In this document: in pieces, positions 23,218 to 37,125 of the stretch | Numbering within the stretch: the first letter of the stretch is position 1 | How the letters are laid out: every line of letters starts with the position of its first letter | Source of the DNA: Ciborinia camelliae | Lineage: Eukaryota > Ascomycota > Leotiomycetes > Helotiales > Sclerotiniaceae | Length of the DNA stretch: 64,000 bases | Direction of reading: 5' to 3' | NCBI GenBank assembly: GCA_025890175.1 | Contig: JANPYM010000005.1 | Location: 2,132,166-2,196,165, forward strand | The notes under the pieces: generated by a model | Database searches by the model: none | What the model saw: the letters and a program-made list of their open reading frames with translations, nothing else | Told to the model about the DNA's origin: nothing | Program-made: the position numbers and the translations under genes

Positions 23218-26200
23218 GTCATGTCATGTGTTGTGTCATGTGTCATGTGGGTTTGATGTTCTGTTTTGTTTTCAATGAATAATGAATGATGATTCGCTGT
23301 CTGTTTGGCTCACTAAGGTATCAAAGGTTACTACGGTATTGTTGTTGATGCTTTAAGGTTGGGAAGGTTGTCAGTGGCTGGTCAGTGGCTGGTCAGTGCT
23401 CGCTTAAAAAATCCATTACAATAATGTACCACAGCTGGAGGCATCAAAGAAAGCTGGAGGTGGTAGGTCTCGGCTGTCAAAGGTCTAAAAGGTGCCTCCA
23501 CTGTCTTCCAAGGTTCTTCACCAAAAGAGAAAACGATCCGCATTGGGTATTTGGCTTTTGATATTTGCCATTTGGGTGAATTTGTGAAATCAGATCATCC
23601 TTTGTGTGCTCAAATTCCAATTGAAGATGCAATCAATGCAAGCAACGTTCCATACGTCTTCTAAGACTGTTCCAAAGATCTAAAAGGAAATTCTGTTACA
23701 ACACATTTGCATTTGCATTTACAGTACATTCACGAAATGCAAGTTACCGTAAGGCGTACCCGCAAGAAAGTTCAATCTCGTTATCTTAATCTTGATAACT
23801 GACTACGAGGTAGGCTGTCATCCTTCGGTCATAGCCGATATATGATTACTGGTAGTACAGTGAGTGCCTCTTGGCCCAAAGCATATATTTGCAGATGTTG
23901 AACACCATTCTAAATTCCAAGTCATTCAAAAGCCCAATCATTTCTATTTCCTATTTTTCTTTTCCACTCGTAGCACAGTATATTGGTAATCATATTATTA
24001 AGTGCAATATATATGATAGAGATGGAAGTGGCTTTGGGATGGTGGCAAGAATGGTTGGTCGCTCACGGTAGATTTTTGAAGGAAGAGGGAAAAAAAGAGA
24101 TTATCATACACACATGACAACTCTTTCCGCTACTGACAAATGTCCGATTTCATTTGAAAGCGTGGACGTGTATCACGACCTGCCATGGGGCGCGATATGT
24201 GAGGAATATGTCGGTATGCGCTGATTTGCAGAACGTTTTCGGATTGACCAATGAAGATAATTCATCCCGCTGCTGGCGTGTGGTGTTGAGGCGTCTTTGC
24301 ATGAATTTCGATATGCAGCTGCTGGAGGGATGGGCCGTTCTATTAGAGGATAAGATACGAGTAATTTTTGATCAAGAAACCATCGGAGGTTACACTGCTT
24401 GAGTGTCACATACTCAATCCATGAAAGTAGGCAGGGTGCTCAATCCATGATGAAATTGCGAAACGATGAGGGGAAGGAGGGGGAAAAGGAGGGGCATGAA
24501 TGTCAATCGCATATGGCGGTTGTTCGTTGATTGCTTTTTTATCTTATCATACAAGCTTCGTGCCTGTTGGCGTCTCAGATCTCGTTGGCAGATTGGCACG
24601 TTGGCAAGGTCCACCAGTAATACTGAATCTACTCACGTATCTGTACCAGAATCGCGAAGCTATTCTCAACCCGAAGTTGTTTCGATAGAAGGGGAACACT
24701 TCTATTTTGTGCGATGCCGGTAGATATCTAGCTAGGTACGAGTAATTTGTACATGGCGCGAGCGTAAGCAGTGAGCACCATTATTGCGGGAATCATTTGA
24801 TGTTGATCATCTATTATTATGACATATTCCGATAAAGAGTTTGGTTGTGGTTGTGGTTGAATTGAGTTATGGCAGGACGGGATTCCCTGGTTCACTACAA
24901 CCCTAATGTTGCATCTCTTGCCGTCTCCTTCATGTATGATGTAGGATATAGAGAAATGAGATAGCAACTTACAGTATAGTAGGTTTTGTACACGGTATGA
25001 ATCTCTACTTGGATTGCTGCACATACGTACATACAAGTAATTAATGGTGGTCACCATCTTACAACAATCCTGAAGGTCTCATCGCCAACACATCCAGTAC
25101 TCTCCGTACATTATTGTTGTAGACTCATCATTATTATTGAACTTTTGATAACCTTTGCTCGAAACAAAGTTTGGACTGGGTGGTGGCCCGGAGACTAGCA
25201 CATATCGGGTCTAGGCGCAAGATCTGACATGCCGAAGCCAAAAAGAGAGACGTGCGTAAACAAACGAGGGGATTTCTTTGAAAATTTGAGAAAAATCTGA
25301 TGGGTGAGGCCCGTAGGTAGAGGGCCATCTTGAATATGTTTGGATATGGGAAGGGATTTGAAAAGTATATAATTAGTTAAACTCTTGGATGGACCATGAA
25401 ATCTTTTGCAGAGCAATAAATTGGGTCGTGATGGAGTCCTCAGCCATCGATGTCGAATATCCAAGATTTTAGTCCAATGTCCAAACTTCAGAACCCGTTA
25501 TGGACATTGCCACTCAAATCATTCGATGTCGCCTACAGCGTTCCGGAGCCTATTTCATGATTTGCTGTATAGGTTTTTCATGTACTCCTCGTCAGGTACA
25601 GGACTGAACAGTGAACAACAAGGTCAACGGGTTATTTTTGTCTCAAAATAGTGGCACAGAAGGCCTAGCAGGCCTAGCACCCGCTATTATATAGACAACT
25701 TCTAGCACTGCGCCCGCTGATTTGAGCATCAATTGTAACTACTTACAGGCTATCTCCCCACTTCCTCCAGCCCCTCTTGAAAAACAGAGCCATCTGCTCC
25801 ATCTGCTCCATTTTGGCCCATCTGTTAAGGGTTCTAGGGTTAACTCACAGTGGTATTAACCCACTATTAAGCTCTTCCAATCACTATTGCTTGCTATTTC
25901 CATGGGTTAGCCCTGAATAGTACTCGCTCACCCAGGGACTTTACCCAAAGTCTACCATTCAAATCGAATCCATTGGACACATGATCTCTTTGCTCTCAGT
26001 AGTCTCATGCTGCCCCATGCAGTAAGAAGACACTTGTGGTTCCAGGGCGTCACACCTGATTCGGCGAAGGCTTGCCAGTGGACTCAAAATGGCTGGGGTC
26101 GTATAAGTTTGCCGAATTCCCACACCGCTCCTTATGTGGATCCTACCCTCAACTTACGAACTTCTACTACCAATAGGCCGTACACCGACTAACATCGTGA

Positions 26201-26283
26201 GGTTTCCCTCTTCTTCAAAGAGCGGTGTCTTCGACCCTCTTTCTTACAATACTATTGACCATTCCAACAAGTAATCAGCGACA
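23218..26283. other. divergent 3.1-kb intergenic region
   Basis: Lies between the 5' ends of ram1 and the Zn-cluster regulator, so it should hold both promoters and probably a long leader for the latter. TCATG steps near 23214-23250 sit right at the ram1 start. Frames of up to about 110 codons occur (for example near 24154-25057) but none looks like a protein family. A 61-codon upstream ORF is listed separately. Confidence 0.55.
26007..26192 (+). CDS. upstream ORF of the Zn-cluster regulator, 61 codons
   Basis: An ATG-led frame of 61 residues beginning MLPHAVRRHLWF ends 91 bases before the regulator's start codon, in the sequence expected to be its 5' leader. No intervening splice acceptor is obvious. 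It has no recognisable domain. If transcribed in the leader it could lower translation of the downstream gene. It may equally be a chance frame. Confidence 0.3.
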   Translation: MLPHAVRRHLWFQGVTPDSAKACQWTQNGWGRISLPNSHTAPYVDPTLNLRTSTTNRPYTD

Positions 26284-28715
26284 ATGAGCTCAAATCTTGA
26301 CTTCTCGTCAGAAGGTCTATTAGACCTCTCTTTCGAGCAACGTGACCCACGATACCAATTTACCAATATGGCTACGCGTTCGACTTGGCCACTGCCGCTG
26401 GATATGGCCTCAGGAGGAACCCACGAACGACGGGAAACTTCGCCAGTACACGGTGGGCACCAACAGTACCAAACAGGACATCATCATAATTCTCCAACAT
26501 TATTGACAGACTGGCCGATACAGCAGCAACCTCAGCATTTGTCACCCCAACAACTATCACCCCAGCAGTTGTCGCAATTTATTCCGGATAACTCATTGAT
26601 GGGACCACAGTATACATTTGGCAGCCCGTATCAGACATCACCGCTCGACTATGGCGTACCTGCAACGACACAGGCAGCACTCGAAGCCAGTCTTCAGATG
26701 GAGGCTCCATTTAACGGACTCGCACAAACGGTCGAGGCACAGGCAAATCAATGGCAAGATTGGCATGAATTTGAGTACGCGATGAATTTCAGTGCGAACC
26801 ATGGGTTACAAGGTATAGGACGGCAGAGTCTTGGGAGCAACTCGCCGACGGGTACATACTTGGAAGTTTTATCGTTACCCAGTTCGAGTAGCGATCACGG
26901 ATGGTCGACGGTCGACACGTACCAAGATTTCAACACATATCAACAAGCACAGAATGCAGCGATTTTCAACCCAGGGCAGACATTACATTTGCGAAGTCAC
27001 TCGGACTCATCTCAATCTGATGGACATCAATCGATAGATACTTTTGGCAGCTTTGAGGATTTGTCATCGTACCCATATTCGCCGTATTCGCCGGCCTCTG
27101 ATAGCTATTTGGATGTAACGGGTGGACATAGGAATTGTTTCCACGGTGAAGCACATCATCATAATCACGATATTATTAGCCCTGCCGCGGCTGTTCCTCC
27201 TCAACCTATCCAAGCTTCCTCTTCGAAATCGACTGCAACCTCGACGACTTCAAACCGCACTTCCCCTGCAAACACCGCATCACCACCGACGAGGAGAAAC
27301 TCTGCGCCCCGCAAGAGCCCCACCGCGAAAGCCACCAAACCCGTCATCCGCCGCACCTCGAATGGAAAGAAAGATGCCCCAACCGAGAAGCGTGTTGGCA
27401 GGAGACGTGGACCATTATTACCGGAGCAGAGGAAACAAGCAAGCGAAATAAGAAAATTGAGGGCGTGCTTACGCTGCAAGTTTTTGAAGAAGACTTGCGA
27501 CAAGGGTGAGCCGTGTGCTGGATGTCAACCTTCGCATGCTCGTTTATGGCAGGTTCCTTGTACTCGTATCGATATCAAGGATATTGGATATTTCATGAAG
27601 GACTGGAAGGCGGATTATGAACGTCACGTGGGTCGTGGAGTGTCTGTTTACAACATCAAGGGTTTCTCGCAAAAGGAGGAGTTGCTTTGGATTACTCACG
27701 GATATGGATTTGCTCTTCCAATCATGGCTAGAGAGGTTTACGTTAGTGATGATAGTTGCTTTAACGTCGACTGGGTTGAGGGTGATCACGAAGAACCTCT
27801 CGAGTTTGAAACTCGCACGGAAAGAATGTCAGCTGGTTCCGAAGGTGTCTCGAATGAGGCTTTGTCCGAATACCTTGACAAACATATCGATGGGCCATTT
27901 GAGGAATTTATTGATGAATACTTTGAGGGCACCCCATTCATTACTGAGATTCTGAAGACTGCTCACCGATACTACATGAAAGAGAAGGTTTCCGTTGTTC
28001 GCAAGGCATTGAAACTCGTCCTTGCCTACAATCTCACATTACACGTCACGATGGTCGAGCAACGAGGTGATGAACACCCCATGGAAGGAATCATCGATGA
28101 CGAAGACTCCAAATTCAACGGAAAAGTCGTTGCACCCGTCATGATCAATTTCCAGATCAAGTGTGCCCTAGCCGACATGTGGCGAGAATTGCAAAAGGAG
28201 ATTCTCGAAGAATTGTCCTCGCTCTACTCGAGTGTCTACAGCGGCGACAGACTCAAGAACTGGCCTACCATCTTCATGCTCGCCTCGATTCTCCTAGCCG
28301 TCTGGGAAGAAATGCAATTTGATTGCCATTACCGAGTTCCCGACCAAGCAGCCGTCAATAAATTCTGCAGCGATATGGAAACCACCCCAGTTGGTGTCAT
28401 CGTCGGTCTCTTCCATGCCATTTCCCAAAAGCTCCCTGCGTTTACCGATTGGGAAACTAGAAGACATGGTCAACTTCTCAACAATAACGTTGCTGTCTGT
28501 GAGGCTATGACTGAAATGAGGGGTCATGTTACCAAGCATGGTGAGTTACCCCTTGATCCCACAAATTCTCTACCAATTCCTTCCATACCCAATATATACT
28601 AACCCCCCACCCAGAATCCTATCTCAAAACCCGACCCGACGCGAAATTCGACCGTCGAGACTTCGACTGCCTCTCCAACAAATTCCTCTCCAAACTCGTC
28701 ATTCGCGCCAATTAA
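26284..28715 (+). CDS. putative Zn(2)-Cys(6)-like transcriptional regulator
   Basis: Two exons (26284-28540 and 28615-28715) give 785 residues. The N-terminal 320 residues are Gln/Ser/Pro-rich and look disordered. A Ser/Thr/Pro/Lys-rich linker (about 325-370) leads to a basic stretch (KRVGRRRGPLLPEQRKQ) and a cysteine cluster beginning CLRCKFLKKTCDKGEPCAGC at about residues 394-413. The spacing is C-x2-C-x6-C-x5-C-x2-C, with the last Cys 11 residues further on. That final gap is longer than the usual 6-8, so the domain is a variant of the fungal binuclear cluster. The C-terminal 350 residues are well structured and acidic but not a domain I can name. The second exon is fixed by acceptor 28614 and ends SKLVIRAN. 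Target genes are unknown. It is likely nuclear. Confidence 0.82.
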
Positions 28716-31203
28716 TCCCATCACGATGGTCAAGAATCTTAATTTGGCCCCCCCACAAAATCATGAATGAAATGAAAACGTTTCTCCCTCCCGCATTTGC
28801 AAATATATACCTCCCCCCCCTCCTATATACCCACATTGCATAATCGAACTGTACAAATGTTACAAATGTCTGTTCTTCTCGGCAGACCAACGAGACAATG
28901 CTGCTCATGATATTATGGAGGAAAGATTCCAGAAAGGGCTCTATACGTACTTGACCGTCGTTTTTTTTTTCAATAAAAAAAACACTGTCCCTCCCTTTCT
29001 TTCCTTATGTCCAGCGGGGTCCATCAAAAGAAGATAGTTTTGCTTTACTTTTTCCTATTTTCTCCTTCAACATCTCTCTTTTGGCACGGCATAGCGTATT
29101 TTGGGATTTTCTCCTCTTTCTCTCCATCTACTTGACTTTTTATTGAAGAAAAAAAAATCGATCGCTCGCTCGATTCGAATTTTGCCCACGACCCCTTTAC
29201 GAAACAAACGACATGTTTTATCCTATTATTTTTGTATGACCAGATTCAATTCTCGATTCGGTTCATTCAAAAACCCCCTCTTACGAAGATCATGGAATGA
29301 AAGATTTTAACGTTTACATGTTTTACGTTCTTACGGAATTATGCTGTGTTTATTTATTTTATTTTATTCTTCTTTTAACTCTTGTCATCCGCGCCTTGCT
29401 TTTTTGCGTCTGTTATGGAATATGTGTGGAAGGATGGGCGATGGGGAAATAGACATCCGTCACCTCAAGTTTGCGCAGTTTGAAAATTTATTTATATTGT
29501 TGGGGGGGAATCTTTTTGAAAGAGAGAAGGCAGAAGAAACCATCGAAGTAACTGCTGAAATCTGAATGAAGAAAGGGGCAGGAATGAGCATATGGATGAA
29601 GATTATGCATTAGTTTTATTTTATGGAATTTGGAATTTAGCAAGGGAAAGAAAGAAGAAGGGTGGGTGAGGAAGGGAGCGAGCAAGTGATATCTTTGTTG
29701 CGATATCAATGAATGGAAGAGGAGAATGAGAAGGAGGAGGCGGATCTGTATACGAAGTTGGCAGCCAGAGGAAAGGCATTTTATACATGGGAGATATGGA
29801 TTGGAGGGAGGTCGTAGATAAAACCTAAAGCTTTTAACTTGGTGACAAAACCAAAATTCCAAAAAAAAATTGATACTGATGTGGAATTCTTCTTCGTCTT
29901 CTGATGTGATTGTACCTTTTCTGAATTTTGGCTAGATACTTGCGAGGTACTTTGGATTTGCACACTTGATACTTGCTCATGTACCTAGGTTTCTCTTCGG
30001 TGATCTCTCGGATGCAGGGCGATGACTCTTTTGCTCTTGGTACGGTATGCATGCATGGATGCAACCATCACCGACCAAGGAACTTGCACGACGGATTTAG
30101 AGTTTGAGCAGATCAGATGAAAAGATTTGATGGCTTGAGTGACGAGTCTTAGAATTTGGAAGAGAGTTTGCATCTCCGAGACTTTCTCAGTAGTATCTAT
30201 GCAGGTGGGTGTTGATTCTTGAATGGCCTTCTTCGGCAATCCTTCTGTAGCTGGAGACCCATCTCCAGAGGTTTGAAACGTTCAATATATTGGGTAGGTA
30301 GGTACCTATGTTCCCGTTAGAGAATTGTACCGTACCATCAGATACGAGGGACGAGATACATAGATACGTAGATACTTGATAGGTATGTAGGTATGTAGGT
30401 ATGTAGGTATGTAGGCATGAAAAGGGTTCAACGTTCTAACTTCTCATCAAATATCAATGTGGCATGCATCACCGGTCAACCAAAGACAATTTTAGAGTTT
30501 TTGGCGCTCGTGGTACTGTTGTCTCTCTGCATCTCTGAGACCATAATATATCCCGTATGCAATAGTAAAAATCATACGTTCCTCTTACCTCCTCTAATCT
30601 TGGAAATGGTCAGCTGCTGACCAAACACTACCTACCTACCTACTGTACCAAGAAATATATTGAATTCTATCTATACCTTGATCGTCCTTGGAGTACCTAC
30701 CTAGTAGTGTGTATGCATACTGGTACCAGACTCTTCTTCTGGTTGTGTTGTCCAACTTATGGCATCCATGGCATGGCACCTGCATCATTTGCATCATTTG
30801 CAACCTCTCCGACCATGACATGGACAGACCGATGGCAATACCTACCAAGGTAAGAGGTAGCCAGGGATGTTGATACCGTTTGACTTTCCGTTTCTCCTTT
30901 TCCCTTTCCTAATCTTTATCTTTAGACTTTATCGCGGGTACTCGTTCGTATTGGAATTGGGAAATGACGTATCAGGGAACCCCATCTCAACTTGTCAAGA
31001 AAACAAGAAACAAGGTTATTTGGGAAGGAACCTTGATGCGATAATAATAATTCGCGGATATTTTGTGATTATTATTCCGAGTTACTACTTTATGAATGAA
31101 GGGTTCTGAAACGAGGAATTGCATTGGATTTTGTACAACTGGCAGTTTTGGCTGGAGAGTGCAGGATCAAGATTGTGAGATGATGAGCAAGGAGGCAAAT
31201 AAT

Positions 31204-31205
<2 letters not shown>

Positions 31206-31238
<33 letters not shown>
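31206..31238. repeat. (AATC)n microsatellite
   Basis: About eight tandem tetranucleotide units in the polyubiquitin upstream region. Confidence 0.92.
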
Positions 31239-32221
31239 TGTATTGTACGTACTATACTGTACTGTATTGTAATGAATGGGTCCGAAACACGGAGACACGG
31301 AGACGAGAGGCTGGAGATGGAGATAGAGATGGAGATAGAGAACCTAAATTCATGGATTATTATTGATACAGCCTTCTCATGTCACCTTATGTCACGCTGT
31401 CCTTTCCACCCTTACCCTAGTTTCGTTTCCTGTGATTCCCGAGGTTACTAAAATGCCCGGGCAAGTTGACCGGGACCGAATTTAGGTAGAAGGCGGGGTC
31501 AAGGATCAGCTAGTCTGATTTGGGTTAGTCTTTAATTGATAAGGGGACGGGAAAGGGTCACTCACGGACGAGTCACAAGGTTCCTTGTTGTTGTTGATGT
31601 CCGGAACCCTGGATTTTGTTGATCCATTGCATCAATTCACCATCATTCACCATCGCCGGAATGGCAGCTGCGATATAATCAACCAAAAAGATGCTGATGG
31701 ATTGAAGAGAAAGAAACGTATAAAGGTAACCAAAGATTAGGTAATATTATATTCAGAATACTAAAAGAAATGATCTTGAATGAATGTGTGTAGTATATCG
31801 TTGGTAGTAGAGTTATTAGATTGGGTTGATTCATAATCAATCATCACCTCACCATCCATCCATCCATCCATTTATTCAAATTCACTCAGGTCCAGATCCA
31901 GATCCAGATCCCGAGAAGATTCCATTCCCAAATTCTTTTCCTACCTCGAAACGGAATTTTTTTTTTCTTTTCTCTTTCCTGCCTGCACCCGCCGTATGTC
32001 GTATCATCCATATCGTATCGTATCGTATCGTATCGTATGGAAATTCCTAGAAGGAGCGAGTCAACGGTGAGTAAGTAAAAGAAGGCGCAGCACTCCGTAC
32101 GCCTGTCCATCCAACACCTTTGACCTTCCGAACCTCCTACGGCTTGTGATTCACTCTCTTAGTGCACTCAAAGTGGTGGCGTGACGCTAAGCGATAAGGC
32201 AAGTTCAGTGCGGTCCCTTTC

Positions 32222-32300
32222 AGTACCTACCTAGGTATTTAAGGATTGACTTCTCTCCCTCAACCTCCTCCATTCTTCTTCCATCATACAACAACTCCAT
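32222..32300 (+). promoter_or_regulatory. probable core promoter of polyubiquitin
   Basis: The TATA-like TATTTAA at about 32236 is followed within 15 bp by a CT-rich run (CTTCTCTCCCTCAACCTCCT) and then CATACAACAACTCC, the usual order in highly expressed fungal genes. The start codon is at 32398. Transcription start is inferred, not seen. Confidence 0.5.
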
Positions 32301-32397
32301 CCATCAACTTTCTTCAAGATAACCTCTTTTTGATTTCAATAAATCATCATCTACAATATTATCTACATCGTCAAAAGATTAATACAAATCCATAAGC

Positions 32398-33497
<1,100 letters not shown>

Positions 33498-34029
33498 ATG
33501 GTTCGGGTTCGATCTGCACATATTCTTTAGGCGTTTTACGATAACCTGATCAAAGGTGTCATGGGCTGGGTCAGCAGGTTCTCATGATAGTGCACTGGCA
33601 TGTGCCGCCATGATTGATAGTATTAAATAGTCAAATTATATTTTTGACATTTAACTTTGTGCCCTTATGGATGTGAGATTATTGAACATGATTGTGATTG
33701 ATATATGTAAACAACAATGTCGGCACTCCATTTCCTTATCAGTTCCGTACCTGAATGGCTCTACCCCACGCAATCCACCCATTAAGCTAATAAGGTTTAT
33801 CATCAATGGGTGAGCTAAAATGAGGCGAGGCTGCAGCCACGGAATCAAATTTGTAACTCTATAATTACCTAGTAGGTACCAAACCAGAAATAAATACTAC
33901 TTAAATACTGTATAAAGCATTCATTCAATATAACAATAGTCAAATAGTCTGCCAGGCCTAATTTGAAAAGAAAAGTGTTTTGTGGTATGTGGTTTTACTT
34001 CTACGCATGTCAAATACCTAACTTTGGTT
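33498..34029. other. short spacer between polyubiquitin and the BRAP2-like gene
   Basis: Polyubiquitin 3' flank and the promoter or first exon of the next gene. A TTACCTAGTAGGTACC motif lies near 33866-33881. An ATG at 33987 opens a different frame beginning MWFYFY, which weakly recalls the aromatic N-terminus of BRAP2/ETP1 proteins, so an unmarked first exon could lie here. Confidence 0.5.
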
Positions 34030-35881
34030 ATGGTTACACCGCCCAAAGTCGCAAGGATCAATTCGTATGGGCAGAATGATTTGGTTGGCGGCAAAACAAA
34101 GGCGGTGATTGCTCTCAATACAGATTCCGTCCTTCGCATACCTGCTATTAGATTTCCGGAATTTTACATGATCAGGGCTACTTTAACCTTCAATGTCAGT
34201 ATGAATGCGGGACTGGAGCCAGGTGGTAAAGTTACGAAGGCGAGATTTGAGGAGTTACGTGCCGGGGAAGGGAATGCGCTGGAGTTGAAAAATACGGAGG
34301 AGGGGTGGGGAGTGGTGCATTTGTATAAGGAGGGAGAGGAAGCTCCTGGGTTGATGGGAATAGAAGTTTATAATGCGGACACTGCGGGGAATTCCATCAA
34401 AAAGACGGGTGGTAATGGGTCGGGTGAGGTGGGTGGGAATGAAGGTAGTGCAGAGGATTATACTATGCTATGTATACCTGCAGTGCCCAGTTACCTTACG
34501 CCGAGGGATTTCTTGGGGTTTGTTGGCGAGAAAACAATGTATGAGGTTAGCCATTTTAGAATGGTTATGACGGGGAAGATGAATAGATATATGGTACTTA
34601 TGAAGTTTAGAGATGGGAATGTAGCGAGGAATTGGAGGCCTGAGTGGGATGGTAAAGTCTTCAATAGTATGGAGGTATGTTTTCACTTTAGCAAAAGGCA
34701 TCTTTCTTCGGGGCTGATGATATCTGATGTAGCCAGAAATCTGCCATGTCATGTTCATAAAGTCAATCACTTTTCAAACTTCTGCCTCCTCAATATCGAA
34801 TTCAAGCTTTCCCGAGCTATCCCACGATCCTTTTACACCGGCTCCAATACAAAATAACCCCAGACCTTGTCTACCCCCAACTCCAAATCTCGTCGAACTT
34901 CCTACCTGTCCGGTCTGCCTTGAAAGAATGGAAGATACAGTGGGCCTCTTTACGATCCTCTGCCAACATGTCTTCCACTGTGCCTGTCTTGAAAAATGGC
35001 GCGGAACAGGTTGTCCCGTTTGCCGACATACCAATTTCTCTCTAGCACTCGCCTCTCAACACTCTCCCACAACCCACGACTCCGATAATCCGCCCTTTGG
35101 AAGTGGTGCAGCATCACTATGTAGCGTCTGCGACTGCGCCGATGATCTCTGGATCTGCCTTATATGCGGGAACGTCGGGTGTGGTCGATATAAAGGCGGG
35201 CACGCCAAAGAACACTGGAAAGATTCCGCCCATAATCTTGCATTGGAAATCGAAACCCAACATGTTTGGGACTATGCCGGTGATGTATGGGTGCATCGAC
35301 TCATACGCGATAAAGGCGACAATGGCAAAATCATTGAATCTCCATCGTCTCGGGATCGAGACGAGGTTGCGCAAGGAAATAATGAGGCTCGGGACATGGA
35401 TATGGTTCCGCGGGAAAAATTAGAAAATGCAGGATTAGAATTTACCCATTTGCTGACGTCACAATTGGATAGTCAGCGGGTTTATTTCGAGGAGTTGGTG
35501 GAGGAGGCGGTGGCGAAGGCTAGTGCGGCGAGTGAGAAGGCTACGGCGGCTAGTCGGGATGCGGAGAGCGCTTTGAGAAAGTTGGGGGAGTTGGAAAGAG
35601 AATATGCAAAGTTAACTACAGATACGCTACCGAATTTAGAGAAAGACTTGGAGAGGGAGAAGAGAAAGGCGGAAAAGGCACAAGAGATTGCGAGGGGCAT
35701 GGGGAAGAGCTTGAGGGAGGAGAAGAAGGTGTCTGAGGGGTTGATGGAGAGGATTGGTTTTGTTAATGAGGGGGTTAGGAAAAAGGATGAGGAGTTGAGG
35801 GAGTTGAGAGAGGAATGTGAGGAGTTGAGGGAGGCGAATCGGGATTTGATGGTTATGATTAGTGGGGGGGGAAAAGATTAG
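34030..35881 (+). CDS. etp1: BRAP2/ETP1-type RING and ZnF-UBP protein
   Basis: Probable E3 ubiquitin ligase and ubiquitin reader of the BRCA1-associated-protein-2 family. Exons 34030-34674 and 34733-35881 join in phase 0. The order is a BRAP2 RRM-like region (LCIPAVPSYLTPRDFLGFVG, NRYMVLMKFRD, then FNSMEPEICHVMFIKSI across the intron), a RING finger at about 274-315 (CPVCLERM, CQHVFHCACLEKW, CPVCR), a ZnF-UBP at about 340-395 (CSVCDCADDLWICLICGNVG, CGRYKGGHAKEHW) and a long coiled coil. The frame stops just after a run of eight G; shifted by one base it continues for about 35 more codons to a Gly/Lys-rich end, as family members do. The start is uncertain: 34030 is the first in-frame ATG, and the expected family N-terminus is not seen. 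It lies next to polyubiquitin on the same strand. Confidence 0.9.
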
Positions 35882-35984
35882 GGAGATGGAGGAGAGGGGG
35901 GAATTGGTGGAGGGGGAGGCGGAACAGGCGGGGGTTAGTGTGGGAGAGGGGAAGAAGAAAGGGAAGGGGAAGGGAAAGAAATGA
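35872..35984 (+). other. frame-shifted C-terminal extension of the BRAP2-like gene
   Basis: From the G8 run at 35872-35879 the alternative frame stays open to a TGA at 35982-35984. It reads KIREMEERGELVEGE and then a Gly/Lys-rich tail, which is the style of the C-terminus in this family. A one-base length error, or a real indel, in the homopolymer would explain the early TAG at 35879-35881. Confidence 0.65.
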
Positions 35985-37125
35985 AGGGGTGACGAGCTGA
36001 GAACTTGGCGCTAGATGGTTGGGAAAAGATTTTGGGGAATGCATTTGCGAGAGGCGTTTTTGGGCGTGTAATGGTGAGGGTCTTGGGTTGGGTCTTGGGT
36101 TGGGTCATGGATTGGGTGGGTGGGTCATTGGTTTGTTAATGGCATCGAGCATTGCATGGTAAATCAATCAATGCATCTTAACATAGCTTAGCTTAGCTTA
36201 GTTGGGGAAACATCACGAATATATCATACTCAGATACCCCAATCTCCTATCGGTTACAATATACAATATACAGCATGCATTCCCCATGGATGTTCGCCAC
36301 GGTGTTGGGTGGGGAAGGGGGCTTAAGGACTTCTCGTTGGTGCGGGTACAGGTACAGGTACTTGGTTCCTTTCATTTCTAGGTATCTTCTGGAGGAGTGA
36401 GCCATCGAGTGACTCACCTCTCTTGGGGTTTTACGTTCGTGTTTCTAGATCTATCCATCTTTCATTTCTTCATTTTTGTTTGATGTTTGATGTTTGATGT
36501 TTAATATTTTAATATTTCGAAAAGATTTTGGGGGAGAGGGAGAGGGAGAGGGAGGTGCGGTGTGGAAATTCTGGAAATGGCGGAAATTCGATGGGATTGT
36601 CAATTGTGCTATGCTATTATGCTGTGCTGCGCTGGGTGGAAATGTAAATTATGCAATATTACCTAAGGAGGTAGTGAATGTTATTTTACCTCTTTACCTC
36701 TTTGCTTTGCTATATATCTCAATCTGCTTTTTGAAGTTTTCTCGTGGAGGATTACTTTTTTCATTCGGTTTCGTGTTGGATATCTCTCTATCTATCTATC
36801 TATCTTCCTGCTATATATGTACTCCTGTATGCCGATGCCATCTAGAATGTATTAAGTATGGATCTGGGATTCACAGGAGGTAATGTGGTGGATGTAAAAA
36901 AGAAAATTAATTTGATATCGTCCACTTATACATGCGTGCATACATCAAAACCCGTCTATGCCCCCAAATCCATCTATATACATTAAAAAAAAGTCTTCCG
37001 GTTTGCATGCAATAAAGAGGTATCTTTTACTCTGTCATATTGGTATCTATATCTTGTACTTCATTCATCACCCCCCGATCAGATCTCTCATGCGTATCGC
37101 ACCGTATCGCACACAGCAGTGAAGC
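35985..37125. other. intergenic spacer between convergent genes
   Basis: 3' flanks of the BRAP2-like gene (+) and the Egh16-like gene (-). It contains GGGTTGGGTC steps near 36070-36125, TTAGC steps near 36185-36200, TTTGATG steps near 36478-36502, GGGAGA near 36530-36552, and CTAT near 36785-36803. A frame of about 128 codons at 36497-36883 starts inside the repeats and has no family resemblance, so it is not called. Confidence 0.6.

Larger units (their letters stand above)
28716..32397. other. intergenic region upstream of polyubiquitin, 3.7 kb
   Basis: No gene is firmly supported. A minus-strand frame at 29985-30173 (62 codons from its first ATG, MQTLFQILRLVTQ) reads moderately protein-like but matches nothing I know. 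Simple repeats include GGTATGTA near 30379-30416, AATC near 31206-31238, GGAGATAGAGAT near 31315-31340, CCAGAT near 31891-31911, and CGTAT near 32016-32038. T-rich tracts near 28960-29160 lie beyond the regulator's 3' end. Confidence 0.55.

Noticed and set aside
36497..36883. Plus-strand frame of about 128 codons with hydrophobic stretches
   Set aside because: It begins in a TTTGATG repeat and runs through GGGAGA and CTAT simple repeats. It looks like a 3' flank, not a membrane protein.
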